Under the pieces are notes generated by a model. That model was not told where the DNA came from and did not search any database. It was given only the letters and a program-made list of their open reading frames with translations. The position numbers and the translations under genes were made by a program. Positions 1-9,118 of a DNA stretch of 64,000 nucleotides are shown here, in pieces (the stretch's first letter is position 1; the number at the start of each line of letters is the position of its first letter). Source of the DNA: Rhodoblastus sp963804045 (GTDB lineage: Bacteria; Pseudomonadota; Alphaproteobacteria; Rhizobiales; Beijerinckiaceae); the NCBI GenBank assembly GCA_963804045.1, contig CAWDOR010000021.1, positions 62,001 to 126,000 on the forward strand. The letters are read 5' to 3'.

Positions 1-64
1 CTCGGACCGCGCCATTGCCGAATATGCCGAGGAAATCTGGAAGGTTCCGGTCAACAGACCATGA
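1..64 (+). CDS. glgP: Glycogen phosphorylase, C-terminal end only (partial)
   Basis: Only the last 20 codons are present; the gene begins before the window. Read in frame 2 the tail is SDRAIAEYAEEIWKVPVNRP followed by TGA, which matches the usual C-terminal end of GlgP/MalP-type alpha-glucan phosphorylases (an S-D-R-x-I-x-x-Y-A core and an I-W near the end). Its stop codon overlaps the glgB start as ATGA, as expected for a glg operon. GlgP releases glucose 1-phosphate from glycogen. Identity rests on this short tail plus context. Confidence 0.75.
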   Translation, partial: SDRAIAEYAEEIWKVPVNRP

Positions 65-2262
65 GCAAGACCATTTCCCGCGCCTCTGAAGAGGATATCG
101 CGGCGCTCGTCGGCGCGCGCCACGCCGACCCCTTTTCCGTCCTCGGTCCCCATGCCGAGGGCGCCGGGACGATTTTGCGGGCGCTGGCGCCCGGCGCGAA
201 CAAAGTCACGGCGTTGATCGAGGGCGGTGAAAGCCTATCCCTGGCGCCGCGCGAAAAAGATTTCTTTGAGGGTTTTGTCGCGCGCAAACCGCCGTTTTCC
301 TACCGCTTGCGCGGCGAAAACGCCGAGGCGTCCTGGGAATGGGACGATCCCTATCGCTTCGGTCCGCTGCTCGGGCCGATGGACGATCATCTGCTGGTCG
401 AGGGCTCGCATTTAAAACTCTATGAAAAACTCGGCGCCCATGTCCTCGACCATGAGGGCGTCAACGGCGTGCATTTCTCGGTCTGGGCGCCGCAGGCGCT
501 GCGCGTCTCCGTGGTCGGCGATTTCAACCAATGGGACGGCCGCCGCCATGCGATGCGCAAGCGCGTCGATTCCGGCCTTTGGGAGATTTTCATTCCCGGC
601 CTCGCGGCGGGCGTGTTCTACAAATATGAAATCCTCGGCGCCGACGGCAAAATCGCGCCGCTGAAAGCCGATCCCTTCGGCCAGCAGGCGCAGATGCGCC
701 CGCTCACCGCCAGCCTGGTCCCAGGCGAAAAGCCTTTCGCCTGGACCGATGCGGCCTGGCTGGAGCGGCGCGCCAGGAACGACCCGCGCCGGGCGCCCAT
801 GTCGATCTATGAGGTCCATCTCGGCTCCTGGCGGCGCGGCTTTGACGCCGACGCGCCCGACGGCCGTTTCCTGACCTATGACGAACTGGCCGACAGCCTG
901 ATCCCCTATGCGCGCGAAATGGGTTTCACCCATCTCGAACTGCTGCCGATTTCCGAACATCCGCTCGACGCCAGCTGGGGCTATCAGCCGATCGGCCTTT
1001 ATGCGCCGACGTCGAGGCATGGCGACCCCGAGGGCTTCAAGCGCTTCGTCGATCGCGCCCATGCCGAGGGCCTTGGGATCATCCTCGACTGGGTGCCCGC
1101 GCATTTCCCGGTGGACGCCCATGGCCTCGCCTGGTTCGACGGCGCGCCGCTTTACGAGCACGCCGATCCGCGTCGCGGCTTCCACCCCGACTGGAACACC
1201 GCCATTTACGATTTCGGCCGGCGCGAAGTGGCGAATTTTCTCACCATCAACGCGCTCTACTGGTTCGAGCAGTTCCATATCGACGGGCTGCGCGTCGACG
1301 CCGTCGCCTCGATGCTCTATCTCGATTATTCGCGCAAACAGGGCGAATGGCTGCCCAATGAGCGCGGCGGCAATGAGAATCTCGAGGCCGTGGCCTTCCT
1401 GCAAAGGGTCAACACGCTGGTCTACGAGAAATTCCCGGGCGCGCTGATGATCGCCGAGGAATCGACCTCCTGGCCGGGCGTGTCGCAGCCGGTCCATGCG
1501 GGCGGCCTGGGCTTCGGCTTCAAATGGAACATGGGCTGGATGAACGACACCTTGCGCTATATCGCCAAGGATCCGGTTCACCGGCGCTGGAGCCATCGGG
1601 AGCTGACTTTTGGCCTGCTCTACGCCTTTTCCGAGAATTTCGTCCTGCCGATCTCTCATGACGAAGTGGTGCATGGCAAGGGCGCGCTGATCGGCAAAAT
1701 GCCAGGCGACGACTGGCAAAAATTCGCCAACGCCCGCGCTTTTCTCTCGTTCATGTGGGCGCATCCGGGCAAGAAACTGCTGTTCATGGGCCAGGAATTC
1801 GGCCAGACCCGCGAATGGAGCGAGGCGCGCAGCCTCGACTGGGAGCTGCTGCAATACGCCCCGCACAAAGGCCTGGCGCGGCTGGTCGGCGATCTCAACC
1901 GCATCTATCGCGACCATCCGGCGCTGCATGGCCGCGATTGCGAGGGCGAGGGTTTCGAGTGGATCGAGGCCGACGACGCCGACAATTCCATGGTCGCCTG
2001 GGTGCGGCGCCGCCCCGGCGCGGCCGATGTCGCGGTGATCGTCAATTTCACCCCCGTGCCGCGTCCGGACTATCGCATAGGCTTGCCGCAAGCCGGGCGC
2101 TGGCGGGAAATCCTCAACAGCGACGCGGCGATCTATGGCGGCGCCGGCCAGGGCAATCTCGGCGGCGTCGCCGCCGCGCCCGCGCCCTGGAAGAATTTCG
2201 CCGCTTCGGCGCGGGTCAATGCGCCGCCTCTGGCCGCCGTGTTCCTGGAGTTCGAGGGATGA
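61..2262 (+). CDS. glgB: 1,4-alpha-glucan branching enzyme
   Basis: GlgB moves short alpha-1,4 chains to alpha-1,6 positions to branch glycogen in the cytoplasm. The 733-residue length is normal for the family. An N-terminal beta-sandwich (two CBM48-like modules, about residues 1-230, including GVHFSVWAPQA) precedes a GH13 barrel. The predicted nucleophile is Asp413 in GLRVDAVAS, the acid/base is the Glu pair near 466 in MIAEESTSWPG, and Asp534 lies in ISHDEVVHGK. The start overlaps the glgP stop by four bases (ATGA), so translation is probably coupled. It is the first complete gene of the glgBCAX run. Confidence 0.98.
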   Translation: MSKTISRASEEDIAALVGARHADPFSVLGPHAEGAGTILRALAPGANKVTALIEGGESLSLAPREKDFFEGFVARKPPFSYRLRGENAEASWEWDDPYRFGPLLGPMDDHLLVEGSHLKLYEKLGAHVLDHEGVNGVHFSVWAPQALRVSVVGDFNQWDGRRHAMRKRVDSGLWEIFIPGLAAGVFYKYEILGADGKIAPLKADPFGQQAQMRPLTASLVPGEKPFAWTDAAWLERRARNDPRRAPMSIYEVHLGSWRRGFDADAPDGRFLTYDELADSLIPYAREMGFTHLELLPISEHPLDASWGYQPIGLYAPTSRHGDPEGFKRFVDRAHAEGLGIILDWVPAHFPVDAHGLAWFDGAPLYEHADPRRGFHPDWNTAIYDFGRREVANFLTINALYWFEQFHIDGLRVDAVASMLYLDYSRKQGEWLPNERGGNENLEAVAFLQRVNTLVYEKFPGALMIAEESTSWPGVSQPVHAGGLGFGFKWNMGWMNDTLRYIAKDPVHRRWSHRELTFGLLYAFSENFVLPISHDEVVHGKGALIGKMPGDDWQKFANARAFLSFMWAHPGKKLLFMGQEFGQTREWSEARSLDWELLQYAPHKGLARLVGDLNRIYRDHPALHGRDCEGEGFEWIEADDADNSMVAWVRRRPGAADVAVIVNFTPVPRPDYRIGLPQAGRWREILNSDAAIYGGAGQGNLGGVAAAPAPWKNFAASARVNAPPLAAVFLEFEG

Positions 2263-2345
2263 ATTTTTGCGCGCCTTGATCCAGATTGACGCGGGCGGCG
2301 CGCAAAGGAAATAAATTCGACGCGGTAAATCGACAAGGAAGGCCA

Positions 2346-3608
2346 ATGACAGCCCATTCCCATGCCCCGCTCGCCCGTCAGGCCGTGGCCTATGTGCTCG
2401 CCGGCGGCCGCGGCTCCCGCCTGATGGAGCTGACTGACCGCCGCGCCAAGCCCGCCGTCTATTTCGGCGGCAAGACGCGCATCATCGATTTCGCTCTGTC
2501 CAACGCGCTCAACTCCGGCATCCGCCGCATCGCGGTGGCCACCCAATACAAGGCGCACAGCCTGATCCGGCATATGCAGCGCGGCTGGACCTTTTTGCGC
2601 GCGGAACGAAATGAAAGTTTCGATATTCTGCCGGCTTCGCAGCGTGTGTCCGAGGATAAATGGTATGTCGGCACGGCCGACGCCGTGCATCAGAACGCCG
2701 ACATCGTCCTCGATTACCGCGCCGATTACATCGTCATCCTCGCCGGCGATCACATCTACAAGATGGACTATGAACTCATGCTGCAACAGCATGTGGATTC
2801 GCGCGCCGACGTCACCGTGGGCTGTCTGGAAGTCACCAAGGCGGAGGCGACCGGTTTCGGCGTCATGGCCGTGGACAAGACCGGGCGCATCGTCAGTTTC
2901 GTCGAGAAGCCGGCGGACCCGCCGACCCTGCCCGACCGGCCCGACACCTGTCTGGCGAGCATGGGCATTTATGTGTTCGACACCAAATTCCTGTTCGATC
3001 TGCTGGCCGAGGACGCCGAAAACCCCGAATCCAGCCATGATTTCGGCAAGGATCTGATCCCCAAGATCGTCAAGCACGGCAAGGCGGTGGCGCATCGTTT
3101 CGCCAATTCCTGCGTGCGTTCGCAAAACGAGACCCGCGCCTATTGGCGCGACGTCGGCACGCTCGACGCCTATTGGACCGCCAATATCGACCTGACCGGG
3201 GTGACGCCGGAACTCGACATCTACGACCGCGACTGGCCGATCTGGACCTATTCGGAACTGACCGCGCCCGCCAAATTCGTCCACGATCTCGAGGGCAGGC
3301 GCGGCCATGCGGTGTCGTCGCTGGTCTCGGGCGGCTGCATCGTCTCCGGCGCCTTTTTGCGCAACACGCTTTTGTTCAGCAACGTCCGGATCAACAGTTT
3401 CGCCCGCGCCAGCGAAAGCGTCATTCTGCCCGACGTCAATGTCGCCCGCCACGCGCGGCTGCACAAGGTCATCGTCAATTCCGGCGTGTGCATCCCCGAG
3501 GGGCTGGTGGTCGGCGAAGACCCCGAACTCGACGCCCTCAGGTTCCGCCGCAGCGAGGGCGGCGTCTGCCTCATCACCCAGCCGATGATCGACAAGCTTG
3601 AACTATGA
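2346..3608 (+). CDS. glgC: Glucose-1-phosphate adenylyltransferase (ADP-glucose pyrophosphorylase)
   Basis: GlgC makes ADP-glucose from glucose 1-phosphate and ATP, the committed and usually allosterically controlled step of glycogen synthesis. The protein has 420 residues. The nucleotide-binding signature LAGGRGSRL is at residues 18-26, followed by AKPAVYFGGKTRIIDFAL, and the C-terminal half carries a left-handed beta-helix. The reading frame is open further upstream, but the ATG at 2346 has a purine-rich site (aaggaagg) just before it and gives the usual N-terminus. It is separated from glgB by 83 bases and overlaps glgA by four. Confidence 0.97.
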   Translation: MTAHSHAPLARQAVAYVLAGGRGSRLMELTDRRAKPAVYFGGKTRIIDFALSNALNSGIRRIAVATQYKAHSLIRHMQRGWTFLRAERNESFDILPASQRVSEDKWYVGTADAVHQNADIVLDYRADYIVILAGDHIYKMDYELMLQQHVDSRADVTVGCLEVTKAEATGFGVMAVDKTGRIVSFVEKPADPPTLPDRPDTCLASMGIYVFDTKFLFDLLAEDAENPESSHDFGKDLIPKIVKHGKAVAHRFANSCVRSQNETRAYWRDVGTLDAYWTANIDLTGVTPELDIYDRDWPIWTYSELTAPAKFVHDLEGRRGHAVSSLVSGGCIVSGAFLRNTLLFSNVRINSFARASESVILPDVNVARHARLHKVIVNSGVCIPEGLVVGEDPELDALRFRRSEGGVCLITQPMIDKLEL

Positions 3609-5059
3609 AGACCGTCAAAGCCCTTTCCGTCGCCTCGGAAATCTTTCCGCTGATCAAGACCGGCGGCCTCGCCGATGTCGCCGGCGCGCTGCCGGGCGCG
3701 CTTCAAGCCGAGGGCGTCGAGCTGCGCAGCCTGATCCCCGGCTATCGCCCGGTCATGGCGGCGCTGAAAAAGGCGGAAACCGTCGCCGCGCTCGACGATC
3801 TGTTCGGCGCGCCCGCGCGCCTGCTGGCGGCGAATGTCGGCGGGCTCGAGCTCTTCGTGCTCGACGCCCCGCATTTTTACGCCCGCGACGGCGGGCCCTA
3901 TGCCGGGCCCGACGGGCTGGATTTCGATGACAACGCCCTGCGCTTCGCCGCTTTGGCCAAACTCGGCGCCATGATCGGCCAGGGCCTGGTTCCCGGCTTC
4001 GTCCCGCAGGTGGTTCACGCCCATGACTGGCAGGCGGGGCTGACCGCCGCTTTTCTGCATTATTCCGGCGCGCCGCGTCCGGGAACCGTGGTCACCGTGC
4101 ATAATCTCGCCTTTCAGGGCCAGTTTCCGGCTGAGATTTTCGGCCGGCTCGGCCTGCCCGCGGAAGCCTTTTCCATCGAGGGCGTCGAATATTACGGCGG
4201 CGTCGGCTTTCTCAAGGCGGGCTTGCAGCTCTCCGACCGCATCACCACCGTATCGCCCAGCTATGCGCTGGAAATCCAGACGCCCCATGCCGGCATGGGG
4301 CTCGACGGGCTGCTACGCATGCGCGCCGGCGAGCTCCAGGGGATTCTGAACGGCATAGATTGCGACGTGTGGAATCCCGAGACCGACAAGCATCTGGCGG
4401 CCAATTATTCGGCGAAAAGCCTCACGCCGCGCCTCGCCAACAAGCGCGCCTTGCAGGAGCGGCTCGGGCTGGCGCGCGACGACAAGAAATTTCTGGTCGG
4501 CGTGGTCAGTCGCCTGTCCTGGCAGAAGGGGCTCGATCTGCTGCTCGAATGCCTGCCGGTGCTGGAAAATTGCGACGCGCAACTGGCGCTGCTGGTCTCC
4601 GGCGATCCAGGCCTGGAGGCGGCTTACGCGGAGGCGGCGCGGTTTCACGCGGGGCGGCTGGGCGTGCATTTCGGCTATGAGGAAAGGCTCGCCCATCTGG
4701 TGCAGGCCGGCGCCGACGCCATTCTCGTGCCCTCGCGCTTCGAGCCTTGCGGCCTGACCCAGCTCTGCGCCCTGCGCTATGGCGCGCCGCCCATCGTGGC
4801 GCGGGTCGGCGGCCTCGCCGACACCGTCATCGACGCCAATGAAATGGCGCTGCAATCGGGCTGTGCGACGGGCGTGCAATTCGCTCCGGTGAGTTCGGAG
4901 GCCTTGGCCGGCGCCTTGAGGCGCGGCGCCTCGCTGTTCCGCCAGAAAAAACTTTGGAAGAAGGTTCAGGCCAATGGCATGAAGGCCGATGTGAGCTGGA
5001 CCCATCCGGCCCGGCACTACGCCGAAATCTATCGCGCGATCGCGCGGGATCCGGCGTGA
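3605..5059 (+). CDS. glgA: Glycogen synthase (ADP-glucose type, GT5)
   Basis: GlgA transfers glucose from ADP-glucose to the non-reducing ends of glycogen. The 484-residue protein has the GT5 N-terminal signature KTGGLADVAGALP (Lys18-Thr-Gly-Gly binds the ADP-glucose diphosphate). It also has the HAHDWQAGL motif, a VSRLSWQKGLDLL start of the second Rossmann domain, and the C-terminal RFEPCGLTQLCALRYG catalytic loop. It starts within the glgC stop (ATGA) and ends within the glgX start (GTGA), so glgC-A-X are tightly coupled. Confidence 0.98.
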   Translation: MKTVKALSVASEIFPLIKTGGLADVAGALPGALQAEGVELRSLIPGYRPVMAALKKAETVAALDDLFGAPARLLAANVGGLELFVLDAPHFYARDGGPYAGPDGLDFDDNALRFAALAKLGAMIGQGLVPGFVPQVVHAHDWQAGLTAAFLHYSGAPRPGTVVTVHNLAFQGQFPAEIFGRLGLPAEAFSIEGVEYYGGVGFLKAGLQLSDRITTVSPSYALEIQTPHAGMGLDGLLRMRAGELQGILNGIDCDVWNPETDKHLAANYSAKSLTPRLANKRALQERLGLARDDKKFLVGVVSRLSWQKGLDLLLECLPVLENCDAQLALLVSGDPGLEAAYAEAARFHAGRLGVHFGYEERLAHLVQAGADAILVPSRFEPCGLTQLCALRYGAPPIVARVGGLADTVIDANEMALQSGCATGVQFAPVSSEALAGALRRGASLFRQKKLWKKVQANGMKADVSWTHPARHYAEIYRAIARDPA

Positions 5060-7038
5060 CCTCGATCCGCCCCGGCGCGCCCGAGCCGCTTGGCCTGACG
5101 CTTGTCGAGGGCGGCGCCAATATCGCCGTCTACTCCGAGACGGCGGCAAGCATCGAACTTTGCCTGTTCGACGCCGAGGGCGTCGGCGAAACCGCCCGCC
5201 TGCCCTTGCCGGGCCGGGTCGGCCCGGTGTTTCACGGTTTCGTTCCCGGCCTCAAAGCCGGAACGCTCTATGGCCTGCGGGCGCGTGGGGTTTTCGCGCC
5301 GGAACGCGGCCTGCGTTTCGACCCGCGAAAACTGCTGCTCGATCCCTTCGCCCTGGCGCTTCACCGCGCGCCGGAGCTGCACGCCTCGATGTTCTCGACC
5401 TCGCCCGAGGACAGCGGCGCTTTCGCGCCCAAGGCGGTCGCCTGCGCGCCGGCGCCCGCAAACCCGCGCCGGCAAAAAATCCCCTGGCGCGACACGGCGA
5501 TCTATGAGCTGCATGTGCGCGGCTTCACCAAGAATCTCGCCAGCCTGCCGGAAAATCTCCGGGGAACATTCGCCGGCCTCGCCCATCCCGCGGCGACAGC
5601 CCATCTGAAATTGCTCGGCGTCACCACGCTGGAGCTGATGCCCTGCGCCGCCTGGCTCGACGAACGCCATTTGCGCGCCCTCGGCCTGACCAATTACTGG
5701 GGTTACAACCCCATCGCTTTTTGCGCGCCCGATCCGCGTCTGGCGCCGGGCGGCTGGGCGGAAGTGCGCGCCAGCGTCGCCGCTTTGCAAGCCGCCGGCT
5801 TTGAAGTGCTGATCGATGTCGTGCTCAACCACAGCGGCGAGAGCGACGCGGGGGGGCCGACCGTGTCGCTGCGCGGCCTGGACAATGCCAGTTATTACCG
5901 GCTCAACCGCGAAAACCCCGCTGGCTATATCGACGACGCCGGCTGCGGCAATATTTTAAGGGCCGACCATCCCGCCGTGGTGCGCCTCGCGATGGACTCC
6001 TTGCGCGCCTGGGCCGACTATGGCGGCGTCGATGGCTTCCGCTTCGATCTGATGACCACGCTCGGGAGGCGCGAGTCCGGCTTCAATCCTCATGCGCCGC
6101 TGTTGGCCGCGATCGCCCAGGACCCGGTGTTGCGCGATCTCAAAATCATTGCTGAGCCCTGGGACATCGGGCCGGGCGGCTATCAGCTCGGGCAATTTCC
6201 GGCGCCCTGGGGCGAGTGGAACGACAAGTTCCGCGACGACCTGCGAAAATTCTGGCGCGGCGAGTCCGGGATGATCGGTTCTTTGGCGACCAGGCTCGCC
6301 GGTTCGGCCGATGTGTTCGGCGGCAAAAAGCCTTTGTCGCGCTCGGTGAATTTCGTCAGCGCCCATGACGGGTTCACGCTGGCCGATCTGGTGTCCTACG
6401 CCCACAAGCACAATGAGGCCAATGGCGAGGGCAATCGCGACGGAACCAACGTTAATTTCTCCTGGAACAATGGCGTCGAAGGCGCGACCGCGGACGAAAA
6501 CATTCTCGCGGCGCGGCGGCGCGACCAGCGCGCTTTGCTGGCCTCGCTGATTTTTGCGCGGGGCGCGCCGATGCTGGCCATGGGCGCGGAATTCGGCCAG
6601 AGCCAGCACGGCAACAATAACGCCTATGCCCAGGACAATGACTCGGCCTGGCTGGACTGGGAAAAGGCCGACCCGCGCCTGCTGGCTTTTGCCGCGCGCG
6701 CTCTAGCGCTCCGCAAGGCGGTTCCGACCTTCACCGACGAAAACGCGCTGACCGGCGCGGGCGCGCCGCCCGATGTCGAATGGCTTGGCGCGAGCGGGCC
6801 GGTCGACTGGCATGACGGCGACAACCGCTTTTTGGCGGCGATTTTTTGCACGGGGGATTCGCGCGCCGCCCTGGTTCTCAATGGGGCCGACGCCCCGGTC
6901 GGTTTCGCTCTTCCGCCTGCGCGCGCCGGGAAATGCTGGCGGCGCGCGTTGGACAGCGCGAGCGAGGACGGCGCGCCCGGGGAAAGCGCGACGACCGAGG
7001 TCGCCGCGCGCGCCTTTATGGTGTTTGTCGAGGCCTAA
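5056..7038 (+). CDS. glgX: Glycogen debranching enzyme
   Basis: GlgX hydrolyses the alpha-1,6 stubs left after phosphorylase action. The 660-residue protein has an N-terminal CBM48 module (about 1-130), then a GH13 barrel with LIDVVLNH, GVDGFRFDLMT (nucleophile Asp), IIAEPWDIG (acid Glu) and SAHDGFTLAD. The chosen start is the GTG at 5056, which overlaps the glgA stop as GTGA and gives the normal N-terminus (TSIRPGAPEPLG). Longer in-frame starts lie inside glgA. The stop overlaps the mosA stop on the other strand by three bases, so no terminator hairpin separates them. Confidence 0.95.
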   Translation: MTSIRPGAPEPLGLTLVEGGANIAVYSETAASIELCLFDAEGVGETARLPLPGRVGPVFHGFVPGLKAGTLYGLRARGVFAPERGLRFDPRKLLLDPFALALHRAPELHASMFSTSPEDSGAFAPKAVACAPAPANPRRQKIPWRDTAIYELHVRGFTKNLASLPENLRGTFAGLAHPAATAHLKLLGVTTLELMPCAAWLDERHLRALGLTNYWGYNPIAFCAPDPRLAPGGWAEVRASVAALQAAGFEVLIDVVLNHSGESDAGGPTVSLRGLDNASYYRLNRENPAGYIDDAGCGNILRADHPAVVRLAMDSLRAWADYGGVDGFRFDLMTTLGRRESGFNPHAPLLAAIAQDPVLRDLKIIAEPWDIGPGGYQLGQFPAPWGEWNDKFRDDLRKFWRGESGMIGSLATRLAGSADVFGGKKPLSRSVNFVSAHDGFTLADLVSYAHKHNEANGEGNRDGTNVNFSWNNGVEGATADENILAARRRDQRALLASLIFARGAPMLAMGAEFGQSQHGNNNAYAQDNDSAWLDWEKADPRLLAFAARALALRKAVPTFTDENALTGAGAPPDVEWLGASGPVDWHDGDNRFLAAIFCTGDSRAALVLNGADAPVGFALPPARAGKCWRRALDSASEDGAPGESATTEVAARAFMVFVEA

Positions 7039-7862
7039 ACCGCCTTCTTCGCCCCGGTATGGATGATCGTGCCGACATGTTCGCCGCGCAAGGCGGCGGT
7101 CAGCCGGCCGGGAACCAGGCCGTTGACCAGTTGCACATGCTCGATATGGCGGGCGTTGGCCATGATTTCGAGCAGCGCCCGGTCGAAGGGCAAGGCGCCG
7201 CCGAGCCTGGCCAGCTCGTCGAAACGGGTCTCGCGCAACAGCTTGGCCTGCGCGCCCGCCGCGCCCTTGGGGTCGTCGCTATAGACGCCATCGACGTCCT
7301 CGACAATGGTCAGGCCCGCCGCGCCGAGCGCATCGGCGAGCAGGAAGGCGCCGCTGTCGCCGCGATGCGGGGGAATGCGCGCGGTCGGAAATTCATGGTG
7401 GTGATAGGGCGGAAAAGCGCTGCCGACCACGGCGCGGGTCGCCGCGAGATGGATCGCCAGCTGATTGGCGATGGTGGGATGCTCGACATAGGAGACGCCC
7501 TCGCTGGCCAGCAGCGCGGCGAGAATATGGCCGTTCTGCCCGGCCTCGCTGGCGGCGAGCGGCGCCAGCGAGCCCACGGGCAAGCCGAGGTCGAGGCCGA
7601 CGCCGAGCAGGTGGCGGGCGCGAATCCCGGCGCCGGTCAGGATCAGCAGCCGATGCTCGGGCAGCAGTTTGCGCAGCTCCTCGACGATCGGCAGGATAGC
7701 CTCGGCGCCGCGATCCATGATCGAGCGTCCGCCAATCTTGACCACTTGCAGCCAGGGCAGCATGCGGATCGGTTTTCTTCCGGCGACCGGGCGGGTCAGA
7801 TCGCCGTCGAGCAGAGTCTGGCGGGCGAGCGGCGAAGCGACATGTTTGATGGCGTCGGTCAT
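7035..7862 (-). CDS. mosA: Molybdenum storage protein, alpha subunit
   Basis: With MosB this forms the cage-like amino-acid-kinase-fold complex that packs molybdate as polyoxomolybdate clusters using ATP, known from Azotobacter vinelandii. The 275-residue protein follows the known alpha subunit almost segment by segment: HVASPLARQTL, LTRPVAGRKPI, WLQVVKIGG, LLPEHRLLILTGAGIRARH and GQNGHILAALLASEG. The alpha-specific histidine cluster SAFPPYHHHEF is present, and the C-terminus has NGLVPGRLTAALRGEHVGT. The ATG at 7862 is preferred over an upstream in-frame start inside mosB. It is the second gene of a mosB-mosA pair with a 10-base gap. Confidence 0.96.
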   Translation of the reverse strand: MTDAIKHVASPLARQTLLDGDLTRPVAGRKPIRMLPWLQVVKIGGRSIMDRGAEAILPIVEELRKLLPEHRLLILTGAGIRARHLLGVGLDLGLPVGSLAPLAASEAGQNGHILAALLASEGVSYVEHPTIANQLAIHLAATRAVVGSAFPPYHHHEFPTARIPPHRGDSGAFLLADALGAAGLTIVEDVDGVYSDDPKGAAGAQAKLLRETRFDELARLGGALPFDRALLEIMANARHIEHVQLVNGLVPGRLTAALRGEHVGTIIHTGAKKAV

Positions 7863-7872
7863 TGTTCTGCCT

Positions 7873-8685
7873 TCAGCTCGCGGTGATGATGGTGCCGACG
7901 TGCTCGCCGGCCAGCGCCCTGGTGAGATTGCCGGGAACAAGCCCGTTGACGACCTGAACCTGGCGCACGTGCTTGGCCGATTTCAGCAGGTCGAGCACCG
8001 GGAATTCCAGGATGGAATCGTGCAGGCCGCGCGCCTTCATTTCATCGACCGAGATTTTCGGGATGAATTTCGCGGTTTTGTCGGTCTTGGGATTGGCGGT
8101 GTAGAGCCCGTCCTCGTCCTTCACATAGATCATCGCCTTGCAGCCGAATTGCTCGGCGACCAGATAGCAGCCGGCGTCGGTGCGATAGGGGGGGATCACG
8201 CCCTCGGCGGCCGGGCGCATCCATAATTTATAGGGCGGCATGCCGCTGAACACCACGGCGTTGACCTCGGCGAGATAGAGCGGCACCGCCGACATGCCCG
8301 CCGCCTCCACCGTGGAAATGCCGTGCTTGGCCAGCAATTGCCCGATCATCGCGGCGTTCTGGTCGGCGACCGAGGCGCCGAGTTGCGACAGCACGCCCGC
8401 CGGCAGATTGACGCTGGCGGCGATGGAATAGAGATGGCGGGCGCGGGTGCCGGCGCCGGTGCCGATCAGCAGCTTGTGGGTTTTGCGCGCGGCGACGATT
8501 TCGTCGATCAGCGGATAGACGGCGGCGCGGCCGCGGTCGATGAGGCTCTGCCCGCCGATCTTGATGACCGTGGCGTCGGGCAGGATGCGGTAATCCGCCG
8601 CTTCCGCCGCCGCTTCGACAAGCTGCGCGTCGGTCAGCGATCTCTGCATCAGCAGCGCTTCGAGTTCCGTCGCCATATGGGCCAT
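7873..8685 (-). CDS. mosB: Molybdenum storage protein, beta subunit
   Basis: Partner of MosA in the molybdate-storing hexamer. The 270-residue length equals the Azotobacter beta subunit. Visible family features are ATVIKIGGQSLIDRG (kinase-fold phosphate loop), LIGTGAGTRARHLYSIA, PPYKLWMRP in place of the alpha-subunit histidine stretch, YVKDEDGLYTANP, and a C-terminal NGLVPGNLTRALAGEHVGT that parallels MosA, showing their origin by duplication. It is first in the pair and starts at ATG 8685 after a gaaagg site. I see no ModE-type palindrome or Moco riboswitch upstream. A role in supplying nitrogenase or other Mo enzymes is inferred from the family. Confidence 0.96.
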   Translation of the reverse strand: MAHMATELEALLMQRSLTDAQLVEAAAEAADYRILPDATVIKIGGQSLIDRGRAAVYPLIDEIVAARKTHKLLIGTGAGTRARHLYSIAASVNLPAGVLSQLGASVADQNAAMIGQLLAKHGISTVEAAGMSAVPLYLAEVNAVVFSGMPPYKLWMRPAAEGVIPPYRTDAGCYLVAEQFGCKAMIYVKDEDGLYTANPKTDKTAKFIPKISVDEMKARGLHDSILEFPVLDLLKSAKHVRQVQVVNGLVPGNLTRALAGEHVGTIITAS

Positions 8686-9118
8686 CTTCGCGCGCCTTTC
8701 GTCGTTTGCGTTCTCGCCATTTAGCTAGGCCCGCCCAACTCCTCCGGCAAGACGCAAGATTTGCGCGTCTTTTACCCGGCGCGGAAAAAACGACAGAAAA
8801 CGCAGACTTTGACGGTCAGGCGCGAAAAGGACCGAAAGCTCCGGCGCGCCAGCTTCCGCGCCAGATCGATGTTTTCGCGGTGATTTTCCCAAATATCCGC
8901 CCGACAGCGAGCCTTATCCGAGCAACGCGGCGCGACCTGTCATGGAGCCTGGGCAAGGACGCCGCCAGTCAGGAAAGGCTCGATCTGGCGCGCAAGCTCG
9001 CGGCGCCGGATCGCGCCAATGCGCAAGGCCGGGATCGAATCGCCGCCGACCGGCGAAATCGAAGCCGAATTCGCCGAACCGGCCAGGGCGGAGCCCCGGC
9101 CCTGAGGGCGCGGGACTT
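8686..9118. other. Intergenic region without a convincing gene
   Basis: These 433 bases separate mosB from the L,D-transpeptidase gene. Open frames exist on both strands, but their translations are arginine-rich and low in hydrophobic pattern, as expected for antisense or random GC-rich sequence, and none has a good ribosome site. The mosBA promoter should lie in the part next to 8685. I see no hairpin terminator, no tRNA-like sequence and no strong operator palindrome. Confidence 0.5.

Noticed and set aside
412..2346. A 644-codon minus-strand frame across glgB
   Set aside because: Shadow of glgB; no recognisable protein features.
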